A stretch of DNA of 64,000 nt from Sphingomonas caeni (lineage in GTDB: Bacteria; Pseudomonadota; Alphaproteobacteria; Sphingomonadales; Sphingomonadaceae). The stretch spans positions 434,001-498,000 of the forward strand of contig NZ_JAPDOK010000002.1 in the NCBI RefSeq assembly GCF_026013415.1, written 5' to 3'. Positions 7,681 to 15,897 of this stretch are shown piece by piece. The position numbers were made by a program, and so were the translations under genes. Position 1 is the stretch's first letter. Each line of letters starts with the position of its first letter. The notes under the pieces are model-generated. The model did no database searches. It was not told where the DNA came from and worked only from the letters and a program-made list of their open reading frames with translations.

Positions 7681-8358
7681 TCAGCTCTCGGGCTCGGGCC
7701 TGCCTTTGAAGCCTTGGGCCACCACGAACCATTCGACCGACCCCTTGCGGCTCGACGGCGGCTTGGCGTGCTTCACCGTGGCGAAGTTGCGCTTCATCTC
7801 CGCGACCAAAGCCGAATCGGCGCCGCCGGCGAAGACCTTGCTGACAAAGGTCCCGCCCGGCTCGAGCATCTGGACCGCGAAATCGAGCGCGGCCTCGACC
7901 AGCCCCAGCGTCCGCAGCGCGTCGGTCTGCGGATGGCCGACGGTGTTCGCCGCCATGTCCGACATCACCAGGTCGGGCCGCCCGCCCAGCGCCTCGATCA
8001 GCGCTTGCGGAGCCGAATCGGCCATGAAGTCCATCTGGAGGATCGCGACCCCGTCGATCGGATCGACCGGGAGCAGGTCGATCCCGGCCACCGCCGCCTT
8101 GGGGATGGTCCGCCGCACCACCTGGCTCCAGCCGCCGGGCGCCAGCCCCAGGTCGATCACCCGCTTCGATCCCTTGAGGAAGGAAAAGCGCTCGTCGAGT
8201 TCGATGAGCTTATAGGCCGCGCGGCTGCGATAGCCCTCGGCCTTGGCGCGCTTGACGTACGGGTCGTTGAGCTGGCGCTCGAGCCAGCGCGTCGATTGCG
8301 CGGTCCGCCCGCGCGTCGTCTTCACCCGCGTATGTCCGCGGCCCCCGCCTCTACTCAT
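7681..8358 (-). CDS. rlmE: 23S rRNA (uridine-2'-O)-methyltransferase RlmE/FtsJ
   Basis: A 225-residue Rossmann methyltransferase of the RrmJ family, which methylates U2552 of 23S rRNA in the late large subunit. The K-D-K-E tetrad is visible: Lys in SRAAYKL, Asp in MSDMA, Lys in FVSKVF and Glu in SVEWF. The SAM loop is DLGLAPGGWSQ. The start at 8358 is chosen because GGGAAG lies just upstream and the family begins at this point; a longer frame exists. Its ATG overlaps the stop of the upstream ppx/gppA gene by 4 nt, forming an operon. Confidence 0.95.
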   Translation of the reverse strand: MSRGGGRGHTRVKTTRGRTAQSTRWLERQLNDPYVKRAKAEGYRSRAAYKLIELDERFSFLKGSKRVIDLGLAPGGWSQVVRRTIPKAAVAGIDLLPVDPIDGVAILQMDFMADSAPQALIEALGGRPDLVMSDMAANTVGHPQTDALRTLGLVEAALDFAVQMLEPGGTFVSKVFAGGADSALVAEMKRNFATVKHAKPPSSRKGSVEWFVVAQGFKGRPEPES

Positions 8359-9422
8359 AGGGTCTTCCCGTTCATCAGCCGGCGCAGGATGCCCTCGCGG
8401 ATGCCGCGATCGGCGATGCCCAACCGTTCGGCGGGCCAAAGGTCGAGGATCGTCTCGAGGATCGCGCAGCCCGCCACCACCAGATCGGCGCGCTCGGTGC
8501 CGATGCAGTTCACCTTGGCGCGATCGGCAAGGCTCAGATGCGCGAGCCGCTGGCTCACCTCGCGCATCGACCCTGCGGGGACGATCAGCCCGTCGACGAC
8601 GCTGCGGTCATAGCTTTCAAGGCCGAGATGGACGCTGGCGAGCGTGGTCACCGTGCCGCTGGTCCCGAGCAGGCGGCGCGTGCCCGGCGGCGGGTCGAGC
8701 CGCGCGACGAACGGTGCGAAGGCTTCGCTCACCTTCGCGCGCATCGCGGCATAGACCGCGGCGCGGCCTTCGGCCCCCTCGCCATGTCCGGCCGCCTCGG
8801 TCAGCGACACCACCCCCCAGGGCGCGCTGTGCCAGTCGAGGATGCGCGGGATCGGCTGGCCCGAATCGACCAGCACCAGCTCGGTGGAACCCCCGCCGAT
8901 ATCGAAGACGAGCGCGGGCCCGTCGCCCGGCTCGAGCAGCGCGTGGCACCCCAGCACCGCGAGCTTCGCCTCTTCCTCGGCGGTGATGATGTCGAGCGCG
9001 ATCCCGGTCTCCTCATAGGCGCGCGCGATGAATTCAGGGCCGTTGGCGGCACGCCGGCAGGCCTCGGTCGCGACCGAGCGCGCGAGTGCCACCCGGCGCC
9101 GCCTGAGCTTGTCGGCACAGATGCGCAGCGCGGCGAGGGTGCGGTCGATCGCCGCATCGGAAAGGCGGCCGCTGGTGGCAAGCCCCTCGCCAAGCCGCAC
9201 GATCCGCGAAAAGGCATCGACCACCGCGAACCCGGACCCTTGCGGGCGGGCGATCAGCAACCGGCAATTATTGGTGCCGAGATCGAGCGCGGCATAGTGG
9301 CGCGCCTCGCCCCAGCGCGGACGGGCGGGCCCGGAGGCGCCAGTGCCCGGCATCGAAGCCATCTCGACCGGGACGGGACCCGGTTCGTGGGGCGGTATGG
9401 CGGAGCCATCCCCCATGATCAT
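8355..9422 (-). CDS. Ppx/GppA family phosphatase (exopolyphosphatase or pppGpp phosphohydrolase)
   Basis: About 355 residues in the actin-like ASKHA fold. Visible motifs are YAALDLGTNNCRLL (phosphate 1), the catalytic-Glu region ATEACRRA, LVFDIGGGSTEL (phosphate 2) and GTSGTVTTLA. The C-terminal HD-like extension of full-length Ppx is absent, as in many alphaproteobacterial members. The first possible start is GTG at 9455, but ATG at 9422 has a GGGTGA ribosome site and is preferred. The first ~40 residues are Pro/Gly-rich and unrelated to the fold. It is coupled to rlmE. Sequence alone does not separate polyphosphate from pppGpp hydrolysis. Confidence 0.88.
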   Translation of the reverse strand: MIMGDGSAIPPHEPGPVPVEMASMPGTGASGPARPRWGEARHYAALDLGTNNCRLLIARPQGSGFAVVDAFSRIVRLGEGLATSGRLSDAAIDRTLAALRICADKLRRRRVALARSVATEACRRAANGPEFIARAYEETGIALDIITAEEEAKLAVLGCHALLEPGDGPALVFDIGGGSTELVLVDSGQPIPRILDWHSAPWGVVSLTEAAGHGEGAEGRAAVYAAMRAKVSEAFAPFVARLDPPPGTRRLLGTSGTVTTLASVHLGLESYDRSVVDGLIVPAGSMREVSQRLAHLSLADRAKVNCIGTERADLVVAGCAILETILDLWPAERLGIADRGIREGILRRLMNGKTL

Positions 9423-9530
9423 GTCACCCGCATTATGTTCTTTCCGTCTCGGCACTTGCCTGCCGTCCGGTGCTTGAAGGGGAGGTTAGCGCGCGCAGGC
9501 GCAGGGGGCAAGGGAGCGGCCTTGCCGGTG

Positions 9531-9559
9531 TTGACTCGGGGGGTGGCGCTGGCTAGGTG
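9531..9559 (+). promoter_or_regulatory. Promoter of tRNA-Gln
   Basis: TTGACT (9531-9536) and TAGGTG (9554-9559) are 17 nt apart. The expected start near 9566 is about 7 nt before the mature tRNA 5' end. The spacing fits a housekeeping-sigma promoter, although the -10 is poor. Confidence 0.45.
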
Positions 9560-9572
9560 CCCGCGCTCGCGG

Positions 9573-9646
9573 TGCCCCGTCGTCTAACGGTAAGACTACG
9601 GACTCTGACTCCGTCTATTGAGGTTCGAATCCTCACGGGGCATCCA
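9573..9646 (+). tRNA. tRNA-Gln (anticodon CUG)
   Basis: A 74-nt cloverleaf including an encoded CCA end. The acceptor stem TGCCCCG pairs with CGGGGCA. The anticodon stem ACGGA/TCCGT encloses the loop CTCTGAC, giving anticodon CUG. The T-arm GAGGTTCGAATCCTC is canonical. The discriminator base is U, as in bacterial glutamine tRNAs. Confidence 0.97.
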
Positions 9647-9652
9647 GCTTCC

Positions 9653-10051
9653 CTAATCGTGGATCACGCAAATCTCGGCGTTCTGGTGGTCCAGCGCGTT
9701 GGCAAGGCGTTTGTTTTCCGGGCGGCTCCAGGCGGGATCGGGGGACCTGATCGTGATCGTGCCGCCATTCACCCCCTGCCGGATCAGGTAATCGCGCACA
9801 TGTTGCGCACGCGCGGTCGCCAGCGCCTGCGCGCCACCGGGGAAGCGCGTGGCGCCGCTGTTGCCGGTGATCGCCACCGGAGCACCGCCATTGTCTTCGA
9901 CATCGCTCACGACACGATCGAGGATCGGCCAGGCCGAGCGCGGGATTTCGGCCGAATCGGGGTCGAAGAAAATCGAAGTGCAGAACGCCGCCGCCGGTAC
10001 AGGTGCGGCGGGTGGAACGAAGAACAGTTCGGCGAGCAATAGCGACAGCAT
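9653..10051 (-). CDS. OmpA-domain envelope protein
   Basis: A 132-residue protein with a hydrophobic, signal-like N-terminus followed directly by an OmpA-like peptidoglycan-binding domain. The visible pattern is IFFDPDSAEI, then VAITGNSGA, ALATARAQHVRDYLIRQGV and a final RSPDPAWSRPENKRLA, corresponding to the conserved D...R residues that bind diaminopimelate. There is no beta-barrel or lipobox, so it is probably periplasmic and tethered to peptidoglycan. It is convergent with the tRNA gene, with its stop 6 nt from the tRNA end, and follows the TPR/oxygenase gene by 68 nt. Confidence 0.82.
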   Translation of the reverse strand: MLSLLLAELFFVPPAAPVPAAAFCTSIFFDPDSAEIPRSAWPILDRVVSDVEDNGGAPVAITGNSGATRFPGGAQALATARAQHVRDYLIRQGVNGGTITIRSPDPAWSRPENKRLANALDHQNAEICVIHD

Positions 10052-10119
10052 CGGGCCCTCGATCGAAAGCGCGGATCAGCCAGAGTTACGCGGCGGCGAT
10101 CGCTCCGGATATGCCATAA

Positions 10120-11619
10120 TCATTGCACTGACGGGGCGCGCCAGCGCGGCGGTGCGACGTCGAAGGCCACGGTCAGCCGTTCGCCCGCCGCGAAGGGCAG
10201 GGTGCCGTGCCACATTGTCGAGGGGAACAGCACCAGCCGGCCCGGCCGCGGCTCGATCGTGCGCGCGGGGGGCAGGTCGAGCCCGAGCACCGCCGGCGGC
10301 TGGCCCAGCGCCAGCCGGCCGGCATCGCCCTCGCCGCCCTCCGGCAACGACACATAGAGCGCCGAGCTGAACCAGCCCGCCGGGTGGACATGATTGATAT
10401 GGTGGCCTCCGCCCTCGAGCCGCACCGACCAGCTTCCCGAAAAGCGCACCGGCCGGTCGCGCCGCTGGCTCAGCGTCGGGTGGCTCGGGTCGGGCGGTGG
10501 CAGCTGTGCGATATGTGCCTCGACCGCCTCGACAATCGCCGCCCTCAGGGCGCGGATCTCGGGATCGATGCGCGTGAACAACAGGCCGTCGGTCTGGGTG
10601 CCGCCGCGCACCGACTGGTCGAGCGGCGCACCCCGGGCAAGGTGCAGCGAGCGCAGCAGTTCGCCCAGCCGATCGAGCGAAGGCAGGCGGTCGGCGAGAT
10701 CGATCACCGAAACCAGCCGCGAATCGCCTTCCAGCCATTCGCGGCGCGGGTCGCCGGTCAGGGTCCAGGCGGCCGCCGCATAGGACCACATCAGCGGGAT
10801 CTGCCCGGGCACGGCCAGCCAGCGATCGATCAGCGGCAGCGCCTGCGCCACCCGGCCGGTTCGCAGCAGATGCCGCACCTGCATCACGCCGAAACCCACC
10901 TCGGCGACCGCATCGCCGACCTTTGCGAACATCGCGTCGGCCTTGCCGGCCTCGCCCAGTTCGGAAAGCGCGACGGCCTCATTGGCATCGAAGAAGACCG
11001 AGTTGCCCATCGCGGCGCGGCCGCGGCGGACGGTGTCGAGCATCTCCTCATGGCGTTCGGCCTGGCCGAGCATATGGATCAGCGCGTGCCATAACGGGAA
11101 CTCGCGGGGATGGGCGGCGAGCGCGCGATCGAGCGAGGCCCGGGCGCCTGCGCGGTCGCCCATCATGTAGCGCAGCCGCGCCAATCCCTGATGCCCGGCG
11201 ATCCAGCCGGGGTTTTCGGTCAGCACGGCTTCGAGATCGGCGGCACCCCGTGTGTCTTCGCCCAGCGCGAAGCGGGACGACGCGATTCCAAGAATCACAT
11301 CGCTGCTATGCGAGTCGATGCGCGCCGCAGCTTCGAACAGCGGCAGCGCGTCGCCCCCGGCTTCGGACTGGGTCAGCGCGCGGCCAAAGGCGATCGAGAG
11401 GTCGCGCGGGGCCAGCGCGGCGGCGTGCGCATAGGCCTCCAGCGCCTCCGCATGCCGATCGAGCGCGCGATGGAGCACGGCGGTCCATTGCCACAATATG
11501 GCGTTGCTCTGCGCCCGCGCCGCGGCCGCCGCGAGCACCGGCGCCGCCTGCTCTTCGTCGCCCGTTTCGATCGACTGCCGGGCGAGCTGCGCCAGTGCGG
11601 CAGGGTCGAGCCCGGTCAC
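10120..11619 (-). CDS. TPR-repeat protein fused to a putative 2OG-Fe(II) oxygenase domain
   Basis: This 499-residue protein has two parts. Residues 1-280 are TPR-like helical hairpins (for example ALEAYAHAAALAPRDLSIAFGRAL). Residues 380-495 carry a double-stranded beta-helix oxygenase pattern of the 2OG-FeII_Oxy_5 kind: NHVHPAGWFSSALYVSLP with His410/His412, VLFPSTMWHGTLPF with His471, and a downstream Arg in ERLTVAF that would hold 2-oxoglutarate. Such proteins are presumed hydroxylases of peptides or small molecules. No signal peptide is seen, so it should be cytoplasmic. The TlpA-like gene ends just upstream on the same strand, so they may share a transcript. Confidence 0.82.
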   Translation of the reverse strand: MTGLDPAALAQLARQSIETGDEEQAAPVLAAAAARAQSNAILWQWTAVLHRALDRHAEALEAYAHAAALAPRDLSIAFGRALTQSEAGGDALPLFEAAARIDSHSSDVILGIASSRFALGEDTRGAADLEAVLTENPGWIAGHQGLARLRYMMGDRAGARASLDRALAAHPREFPLWHALIHMLGQAERHEEMLDTVRRGRAAMGNSVFFDANEAVALSELGEAGKADAMFAKVGDAVAEVGFGVMQVRHLLRTGRVAQALPLIDRWLAVPGQIPLMWSYAAAAWTLTGDPRREWLEGDSRLVSVIDLADRLPSLDRLGELLRSLHLARGAPLDQSVRGGTQTDGLLFTRIDPEIRALRAAIVEAVEAHIAQLPPPDPSHPTLSQRRDRPVRFSGSWSVRLEGGGHHINHVHPAGWFSSALYVSLPEGGEGDAGRLALGQPPAVLGLDLPPARTIEPRPGRLVLFPSTMWHGTLPFAAGERLTVAFDVAPPRWRAPSVQ

Positions 11620-11625
11620 GCGCCG

Positions 11626-12240
11626 CTATTTCGCCTCGGCGATCAGCTCGCGCGCGGTCTGGCCGGTCCAGTCCATACCGCCGCGCATCCGCCAGACTTC
11701 CTTGCCGTTCGAATCATAGAGGATGGTGACCGGCAGGCCCTCGCCCATCGACAGGCTGAAGGCGCTGTCGCTATCGATATAGGGCTGGAGCCGCTTGAAG
11801 CCGGCCTTCTGGAAGAAGCTGTCGACCACGGCCGGCACGTCCTTGCTGTCCTGCGAAAGCGCCAGCACGGTCACCGAATCGCCAAGCGATTCCGCCAGGG
11901 TGTCGAGCGTGGGCATTTCCTTGACGCAAGGGATGCACCAGGTCGCCCAGAGGTTGAGGAGCACCGGCTTGCCCCGGAAATCGGCAAGGCTCGTCTTGGC
12001 GCCCGCGGGGTTCTGGAACGCGATGGTGGGGGCGGTTTCGCCCGCATGCTTGCGGTCGAGCGTGCCGATCACTTCCTCGACCACCGTCTCGTTGCCCGCG
12101 CTTTCCGCGTCGGCAGTGGAGGCGTTGATAGTTTCGTTTGCTTGGCTTTGGGGCTGCGATTGCCTATCGCAGCCGCCGATCGCGAGAGCCGCCAGCAGGA
12201 GAAGAGGGATCACCGGGCGCAAGGACAGCTCCAACAGCAT
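11626..12240 (-). CDS. TlpA/ResA-like thioredoxin lipoprotein
   Basis: About 204 residues. The signal peptide [12 protein letters not shown] ends in a lipobox, indicating a lipid-anchored periplasmic protein. A Ser/Thr/Gln linker leads to a thioredoxin fold with [11 protein letters not shown], whose CxxC reduces disulfides, as in cytochrome c maturation. The ATG at 12240 overlaps the divergent argH ATG by 2 nt. A TTG at 12222 with GGAG 6 nt upstream would give a shorter, better-looking signal peptide (RPVIPLLLL) and remove that overlap, so the start is uncertain. Confidence 0.88.
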   Translation of the reverse strand: MLLELSLRPVIPLLLLAALAIGGCDRQSQPQSQANETINASTADAESAGNETVVEEVIGTLDRKHAGETAPTIAFQNPAGAKTSLADFRGKPVLLNLWATWCIPCVKEMPTLDTLAESLGDSVTVLALSQDSKDVPAVVDSFFQKAGFKRLQPYIDSDSAFSLSMGEGLPVTILYDSNGKEVWRMRGGMDWTGQTARELIAEAK

Positions 12241-13618
12241 GTGGGGCGGCAGGTTTGCCGAAGGCCCCTCCGCGGTGATGCGCGAGATAAACGCCTCCAT
12301 CCCCTTCGACAAGCGGCTGTGGCGGCAGGATCTGCGCGGGAGCCAGGCGCACGCGGCGATGCTGGGCGCGCAGGGAATCATCACGCTGGAGGATGCGGCG
12401 GCGATCGGCACCGGGCTGGAACTGGTCGCGGCGGATTTCCGCGCGGACGGCGTGCCCGTCGATCTGGCGCTCGAGGACATCCACATGCTCGCCGAAAGCC
12501 GGCTGGGCGAGAAGATCGGCGCTGCGTCGGGGCGGCTCCACACCGCGCGCTCGCGCAACGATCAGGTCGCGACCGATTTCCGCCTCTGGGTGCGCGATTC
12601 GATCGACGAGGCGAACCGCGCGCTGGGGCTGTTGCAGGACGCGCTGCTTGCCCGCGCCGAGCAACATGCCGACAGCGTGATGCCGGGCTTCACGCATCTG
12701 CAGGTCGCGCAGCCGGTGACGCTGGGCCACCATCTGATGGCCTATTACGAGATGATCGCGCGCGATCGTTCGCGGTTCGCCGATGCGCGGGCGCGGCTCA
12801 ATCTCTGCCCGCTGGGGAGCGCGGCGCTCGCGGGCACCGGCTTTCCGATCGACCGCGATTCGACCGCGTCGGCGCTGGGCTTCGACGGCCCCACCCGCAA
12901 CTCGCTCGACAGCGTCTCGGACCGCGACTTCGCGATCGAATATCTGACCTGCGCCACCCAGTGCAGCCTCCATCTCAGCCGCCTTGCCGAGGAGTTCGTG
13001 ATCTGGGCGAGCCAGCCCTTCGGCTTCGTGTCGCTCTCGGACCAATGGTCCACCGGCAGCTCGATCATGCCGCAGAAGCGCAACCCTGACGCCGCCGAGC
13101 TGGTGCGCGGGCATTCGGGGCGGATCGCGGGCAGCCTGGTCAGCCTGATGATGACGATGAAGGGGCTCCCGCTCGCCTATTCCAAGGACATGCAGGACGA
13201 TAAGCCGCCCGTCTTCGAGGCGCACGACCTGCTGGGCCTCAGCATCGCCGCGATGACCGGGATGGTCGAAAGCGCGGTCTTCCGCACCGATCGCATGCAT
13301 GAAGCGGCGAGCGCGGGTTTCTCGACCGCGACCGATCTCGCCGACTGGCTGGTGCGCGAGGGCGGGGTGCCGTTCCGCGAGGCGCATCACATCACCGGAC
13401 GTGCGGTCGCCCGCGCCGAGGCCGATGGCGTCCGTCTCGATCAGCTCCCGCTCGACGCGCTCAAGGAAATCGACGACAGGATCGATGACCGGGTGTACGG
13501 CGTTCTGAGCGTCGAGGCGTCGGTGGCGAGCCGCACCAGCTTCGGCGGGACGGCGCCGGCGCGGGTGCGCGCGGCGGTCGCGGCGGCCCGGGCGGCGCGC
13601 GAGGAGGAAGGGCGATGA
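12239..13618 (+). CDS. argH: Argininosuccinate lyase
   Basis: A 459-residue enzyme cleaving argininosuccinate to arginine and fumarate, the last step of arginine synthesis. It begins [10 protein letters not shown], like most ArgH proteins, and contains the fumarase/aspartase signature [12 protein letters not shown] with the catalytic Ser, plus [12 protein letters not shown]. The start is fixed by this N-terminus even though the nearest purine-rich run (AAGGAC) is rather far upstream. It overlaps the following lipoprotein gene by 4 nt (ATGA) and leads a run including lysA. Confidence 0.97.
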   Translation: MWGGRFAEGPSAVMREINASIPFDKRLWRQDLRGSQAHAAMLGAQGIITLEDAAAIGTGLELVAADFRADGVPVDLALEDIHMLAESRLGEKIGAASGRLHTARSRNDQVATDFRLWVRDSIDEANRALGLLQDALLARAEQHADSVMPGFTHLQVAQPVTLGHHLMAYYEMIARDRSRFADARARLNLCPLGSAALAGTGFPIDRDSTASALGFDGPTRNSLDSVSDRDFAIEYLTCATQCSLHLSRLAEEFVIWASQPFGFVSLSDQWSTGSSIMPQKRNPDAAELVRGHSGRIAGSLVSLMMTMKGLPLAYSKDMQDDKPPVFEAHDLLGLSIAAMTGMVESAVFRTDRMHEAASAGFSTATDLADWLVREGGVPFREAHHITGRAVARAEADGVRLDQLPLDALKEIDDRIDDRVYGVLSVEASVASRTSFGGTAPARVRAAVAAARAAREEEGR

Positions 13619-13866
13619 AGCGGCGATTGCTGGCGATGCTGGCCTTGTCCCTGCCAATGGCGTTGGGCGGCTGCGGCGCGCGTGAGGCGCTGGTGCAGCC
13701 CAAAGGCAAACCGATGCCGGTCGCCGCCTATGCCGCGCAGAAACCGCCCAGTGCGGAAGATCTGCTGGCAGCCCCCATGCAGACCCGCCCCGCGCGCAGC
13801 GACGATCTGATCGAGAGCTCCGAAGAACGCCGCAGCGACGAATTCGAACTCCCGCCGCCGAATTGA
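13615..13866 (+). CDS. Small LptM-like lipoprotein
   Basis: This 83-residue protein has a short signal peptide with a lipobox (ALGGC, Cys20), followed by a Pro/charged linker without a fold. A tiny lipoprotein between argH and lysA is common in proteobacteria and belongs to the lipoprotein-attachment family that includes E. coli YifL/LptM. LptM helps LptD mature in the outer membrane. Equivalence here is inferred from size, lipobox and position only. It is translationally coupled to argH and lies 4 nt before lysA. Confidence 0.8.
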   Translation: MKRRLLAMLALSLPMALGGCGAREALVQPKGKPMPVAAYAAQKPPSAEDLLAAPMQTRPARSDDLIESSEERRSDEFELPPPN

Positions 13867-13870
13867 GAAA

Positions 13871-15133
13871 ATGGACCATTTCCAGCTGAAGAACGGCGAA
13901 CTCTACGCCGAAGACGTTCCGCTCGCCCGCATCGCCGAGGCGGTGGGCACCCCCGTCTATGTCTATTCGACCGCGACGCTCCAGCGCCACGCGCGCGTGT
14001 TCAAGGCGGCGGTCGCGCAGGCCGGACGCACGCATGTCGCCTTCGCGATCAAGGCCAATCCGAACCTGGGCGTGCTCCGTGTGCTCGCGAACGAGGGCTT
14101 CGGCGCCGATGTCGTCTCGGGCGGCGAGCTCAAGCGCGCGCTCGCCGCGGGGATGGCGGCGAAGGACATCGTCTTCTCGGGCGTAGGCAAGACCCGCGCC
14201 GAGCTGGCAATGGGGCTCGACGAGGGGATCGGCCAGTTCAACCTCGAGCTCGAGGAAGAGGGCGTCGTGCTCGCCCAACTCGCGGCCGCCAGGGGCGTGA
14301 CCGCGCAGGCGACGCTGCGGGTGAACCCCAATGTCGATGCGGGGACGCACGACAAGATCTCGACGGGCAAGGCGGAGAACAAGTTCGGCCTGCCGATCGA
14401 CGAGGCGGTGGAGATTTTCGACCGGCTCGCGCCACTCGAAGGGCTGAACCTGCGCGGCGTGGCGCTGCATATCGGCAGCCAGCTCCAGAGCCTCGATCCA
14501 CTCGAGGCCGCCTTCACCCGCATCGGCAAGCTGGTCGAGCAATTGCGCGGGCGCGGGCATGCCATCACCCATGTCGATCTCGGCGGCGGGCTGGGCGTGC
14601 CCTATCGCGCCGAGGATAATCCGCCCAGCCCCGACGAATTCGGCGCGATGGTCGCGCGGGTGACGAAGGGTTGGGACGTCGAGCTGATGTTCGAGCCTGG
14701 CCGCGTGATCGCCGCCAATGCCGGCGTGCTGCTGACCGAAATACTGTGGGTCAAGCCCGGCGTGATCCAGCCCTGGGTGATCGTCGATGCCGCGATGAAC
14801 GATCTCGCCCGCGTCGCCATGTACGACGCCTGGCACGATTTCGCGGCGGTGCGGCCCAGCGGCGAGACGATGACCGCCAATGTCGCGGGGCCGGTGTGCG
14901 AGAGCAGCGACGTCTTCGCCAAGGCGCGCGTGATCGATGTCGTGAAGTCGGGCGATCTCGCCGTGCTGCGATCCGCGGGGGCCTATGGGGCGACGATGGC
15001 GAGCACCTATAACAGCCGTGCGCTGGTCCCCGAGGTGCTCGTCTCCGGCGACAGGTTCGAGGTGGTCGCGGGCCGCATCGCCGCCGAAACGATCATGGCC
15101 GCCGAAGGCGTGCCGGAGTGGCTCAAGCAGTGA
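13871..15133 (+). CDS. lysA: Diaminopimelate decarboxylase
   Basis: A 420-residue PLP-dependent, alanine-racemase-fold decarboxylase that converts meso-diaminopimelate to lysine. PLP binds Lys61 in FAIKANPN. The phosphate loop is VDLGGGLGVPY, and the C-terminal AGPVCESSDVF carries the Cys at the active site of the partner subunit. FEPGRVIAA is also conserved. It follows the small lipoprotein by 4 nt, and its stop overlaps the start of the siroheme-synthase gene (GTGA), so it lies within the argH operon. Confidence 0.97.
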   Translation: MDHFQLKNGELYAEDVPLARIAEAVGTPVYVYSTATLQRHARVFKAAVAQAGRTHVAFAIKANPNLGVLRVLANEGFGADVVSGGELKRALAAGMAAKDIVFSGVGKTRAELAMGLDEGIGQFNLELEEEGVVLAQLAAARGVTAQATLRVNPNVDAGTHDKISTGKAENKFGLPIDEAVEIFDRLAPLEGLNLRGVALHIGSQLQSLDPLEAAFTRIGKLVEQLRGRGHAITHVDLGGGLGVPYRAEDNPPSPDEFGAMVARVTKGWDVELMFEPGRVIAANAGVLLTEILWVKPGVIQPWVIVDAAMNDLARVAMYDAWHDFAAVRPSGETMTANVAGPVCESSDVFAKARVIDVVKSGDLAVLRSAGAYGATMASTYNSRALVPEVLVSGDRFEVVAGRIAAETIMAAEGVPEWLKQ

Positions 15134-15897
15134 CCATGGCCGCGCTGCCCCTCTTCGTGAAACTGGCGGGGCGGCCGGTGATGTTGCTCGGCGAGGGCGA
15201 AGCGGCGGAGGCCAAGCGCCGCCTGCTCGAACGCGCGGGAGCGCGGATCGTCGGCGAGGAGGAAGAGGCGAGCCTCGCCATCGTGGCGCTCCCGGAACCC
15301 GAAATGGCGGTCGAACGGCTCCGCGGGCGTGGCGTGCTCGTCAACGTTCCCGACCGACCCGAGCTGTGCGACTTCACCCTGCCCGCGATCATCGACCGCG
15401 ACCCCGTTCTGATCGCAGTGAGCACCGGCGGCGCTTCGGCCGGCCTCGCCGCGGCGCTGCGCCAACGGATCGAGGCCATTCTCCCCGTCAAGCTCGGCAA
15501 GCTCGCCTGGGCGCTCGGCCTCGCGCGGGCCCGCATCCGCGACCGCTGGCCCGATCTCGGCGACCGCCGCCGCGCGATCGGCGAGGCGCTGGCCGAGGGC
15601 GGCGCGCTCGATCCGCTCGCCGATCACGATCCCGAGGCGGTCGATCTGTGGCTCGCGGGCGGCGGCGCGGCGCCCGAGACGCGCTTCGTGCGCATCGCGC
15701 TGCGCTCGGCCGATCCCGACGATCTGACCTTGCGCGACGCGCGCGCGCTTGCCCAAGCCGATCGCATCTTCCATCGTCCCGATGTGCCGCAATCGATCCT
15801 CAACCGCGCCCGCGCCGATGCCGTCCGCCAGCCCTGCGCCGCGGCACCCGTCGATCGCGGCCCCGGCCTTTCCGTCGACCTGGCGATGTCCCGATGA
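15130..15897 (+). CDS. Siroheme synthase N-domain (precorrin-2 dehydrogenase/ferrochelatase) with a truncated methylase remnant
   Basis: About 255 residues. Residues 1-150 resemble Met8/CysG N-terminal domains: an NAD(P) loop at MLLGEGEAA, VNVPD with the catalytic Asp, then AIIDRDPVLIAVSTGG. The C-terminal ~50 residues match only the beginning of the SUMT methylase domain (DPDDLTLRDARALAQADRIF) before the protein ends, so it cannot methylate uroporphyrinogen III. GTG at 15130 overlaps the lysA stop and is preferred, since GGAG lies 11 nt upstream; GTG at 15118 and ATG at 15136 are alternatives. Its stop overlaps the next gene by 4 nt. Confidence 0.82.
   Translation: MTMAALPLFVKLAGRPVMLLGEGEAAEAKRRLLERAGARIVGEEEEASLAIVALPEPEMAVERLRGRGVLVNVPDRPELCDFTLPAIIDRDPVLIAVSTGGASAGLAAALRQRIEAILPVKLGKLAWALGLARARIRDRWPDLGDRRRAIGEALAEGGALDPLADHDPEAVDLWLAGGGAAPETRFVRIALRSADPDDLTLRDARALAQADRIFHRPDVPQSILNRARADAVRQPCAAAPVDRGPGLSVDLAMSR

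Noticed and set aside
12164..14836. An 890-codon open frame antisense to argH, the lipoprotein and lysA
   Set aside because: It spans three real genes in opposite orientation, has Arg/His/Gly-rich composition and no family pattern; it is a by-product of high third-position GC. The same applies to long antisense frames at 4852-6648, 17482-19611, 25483-28320 and 60587-63076.
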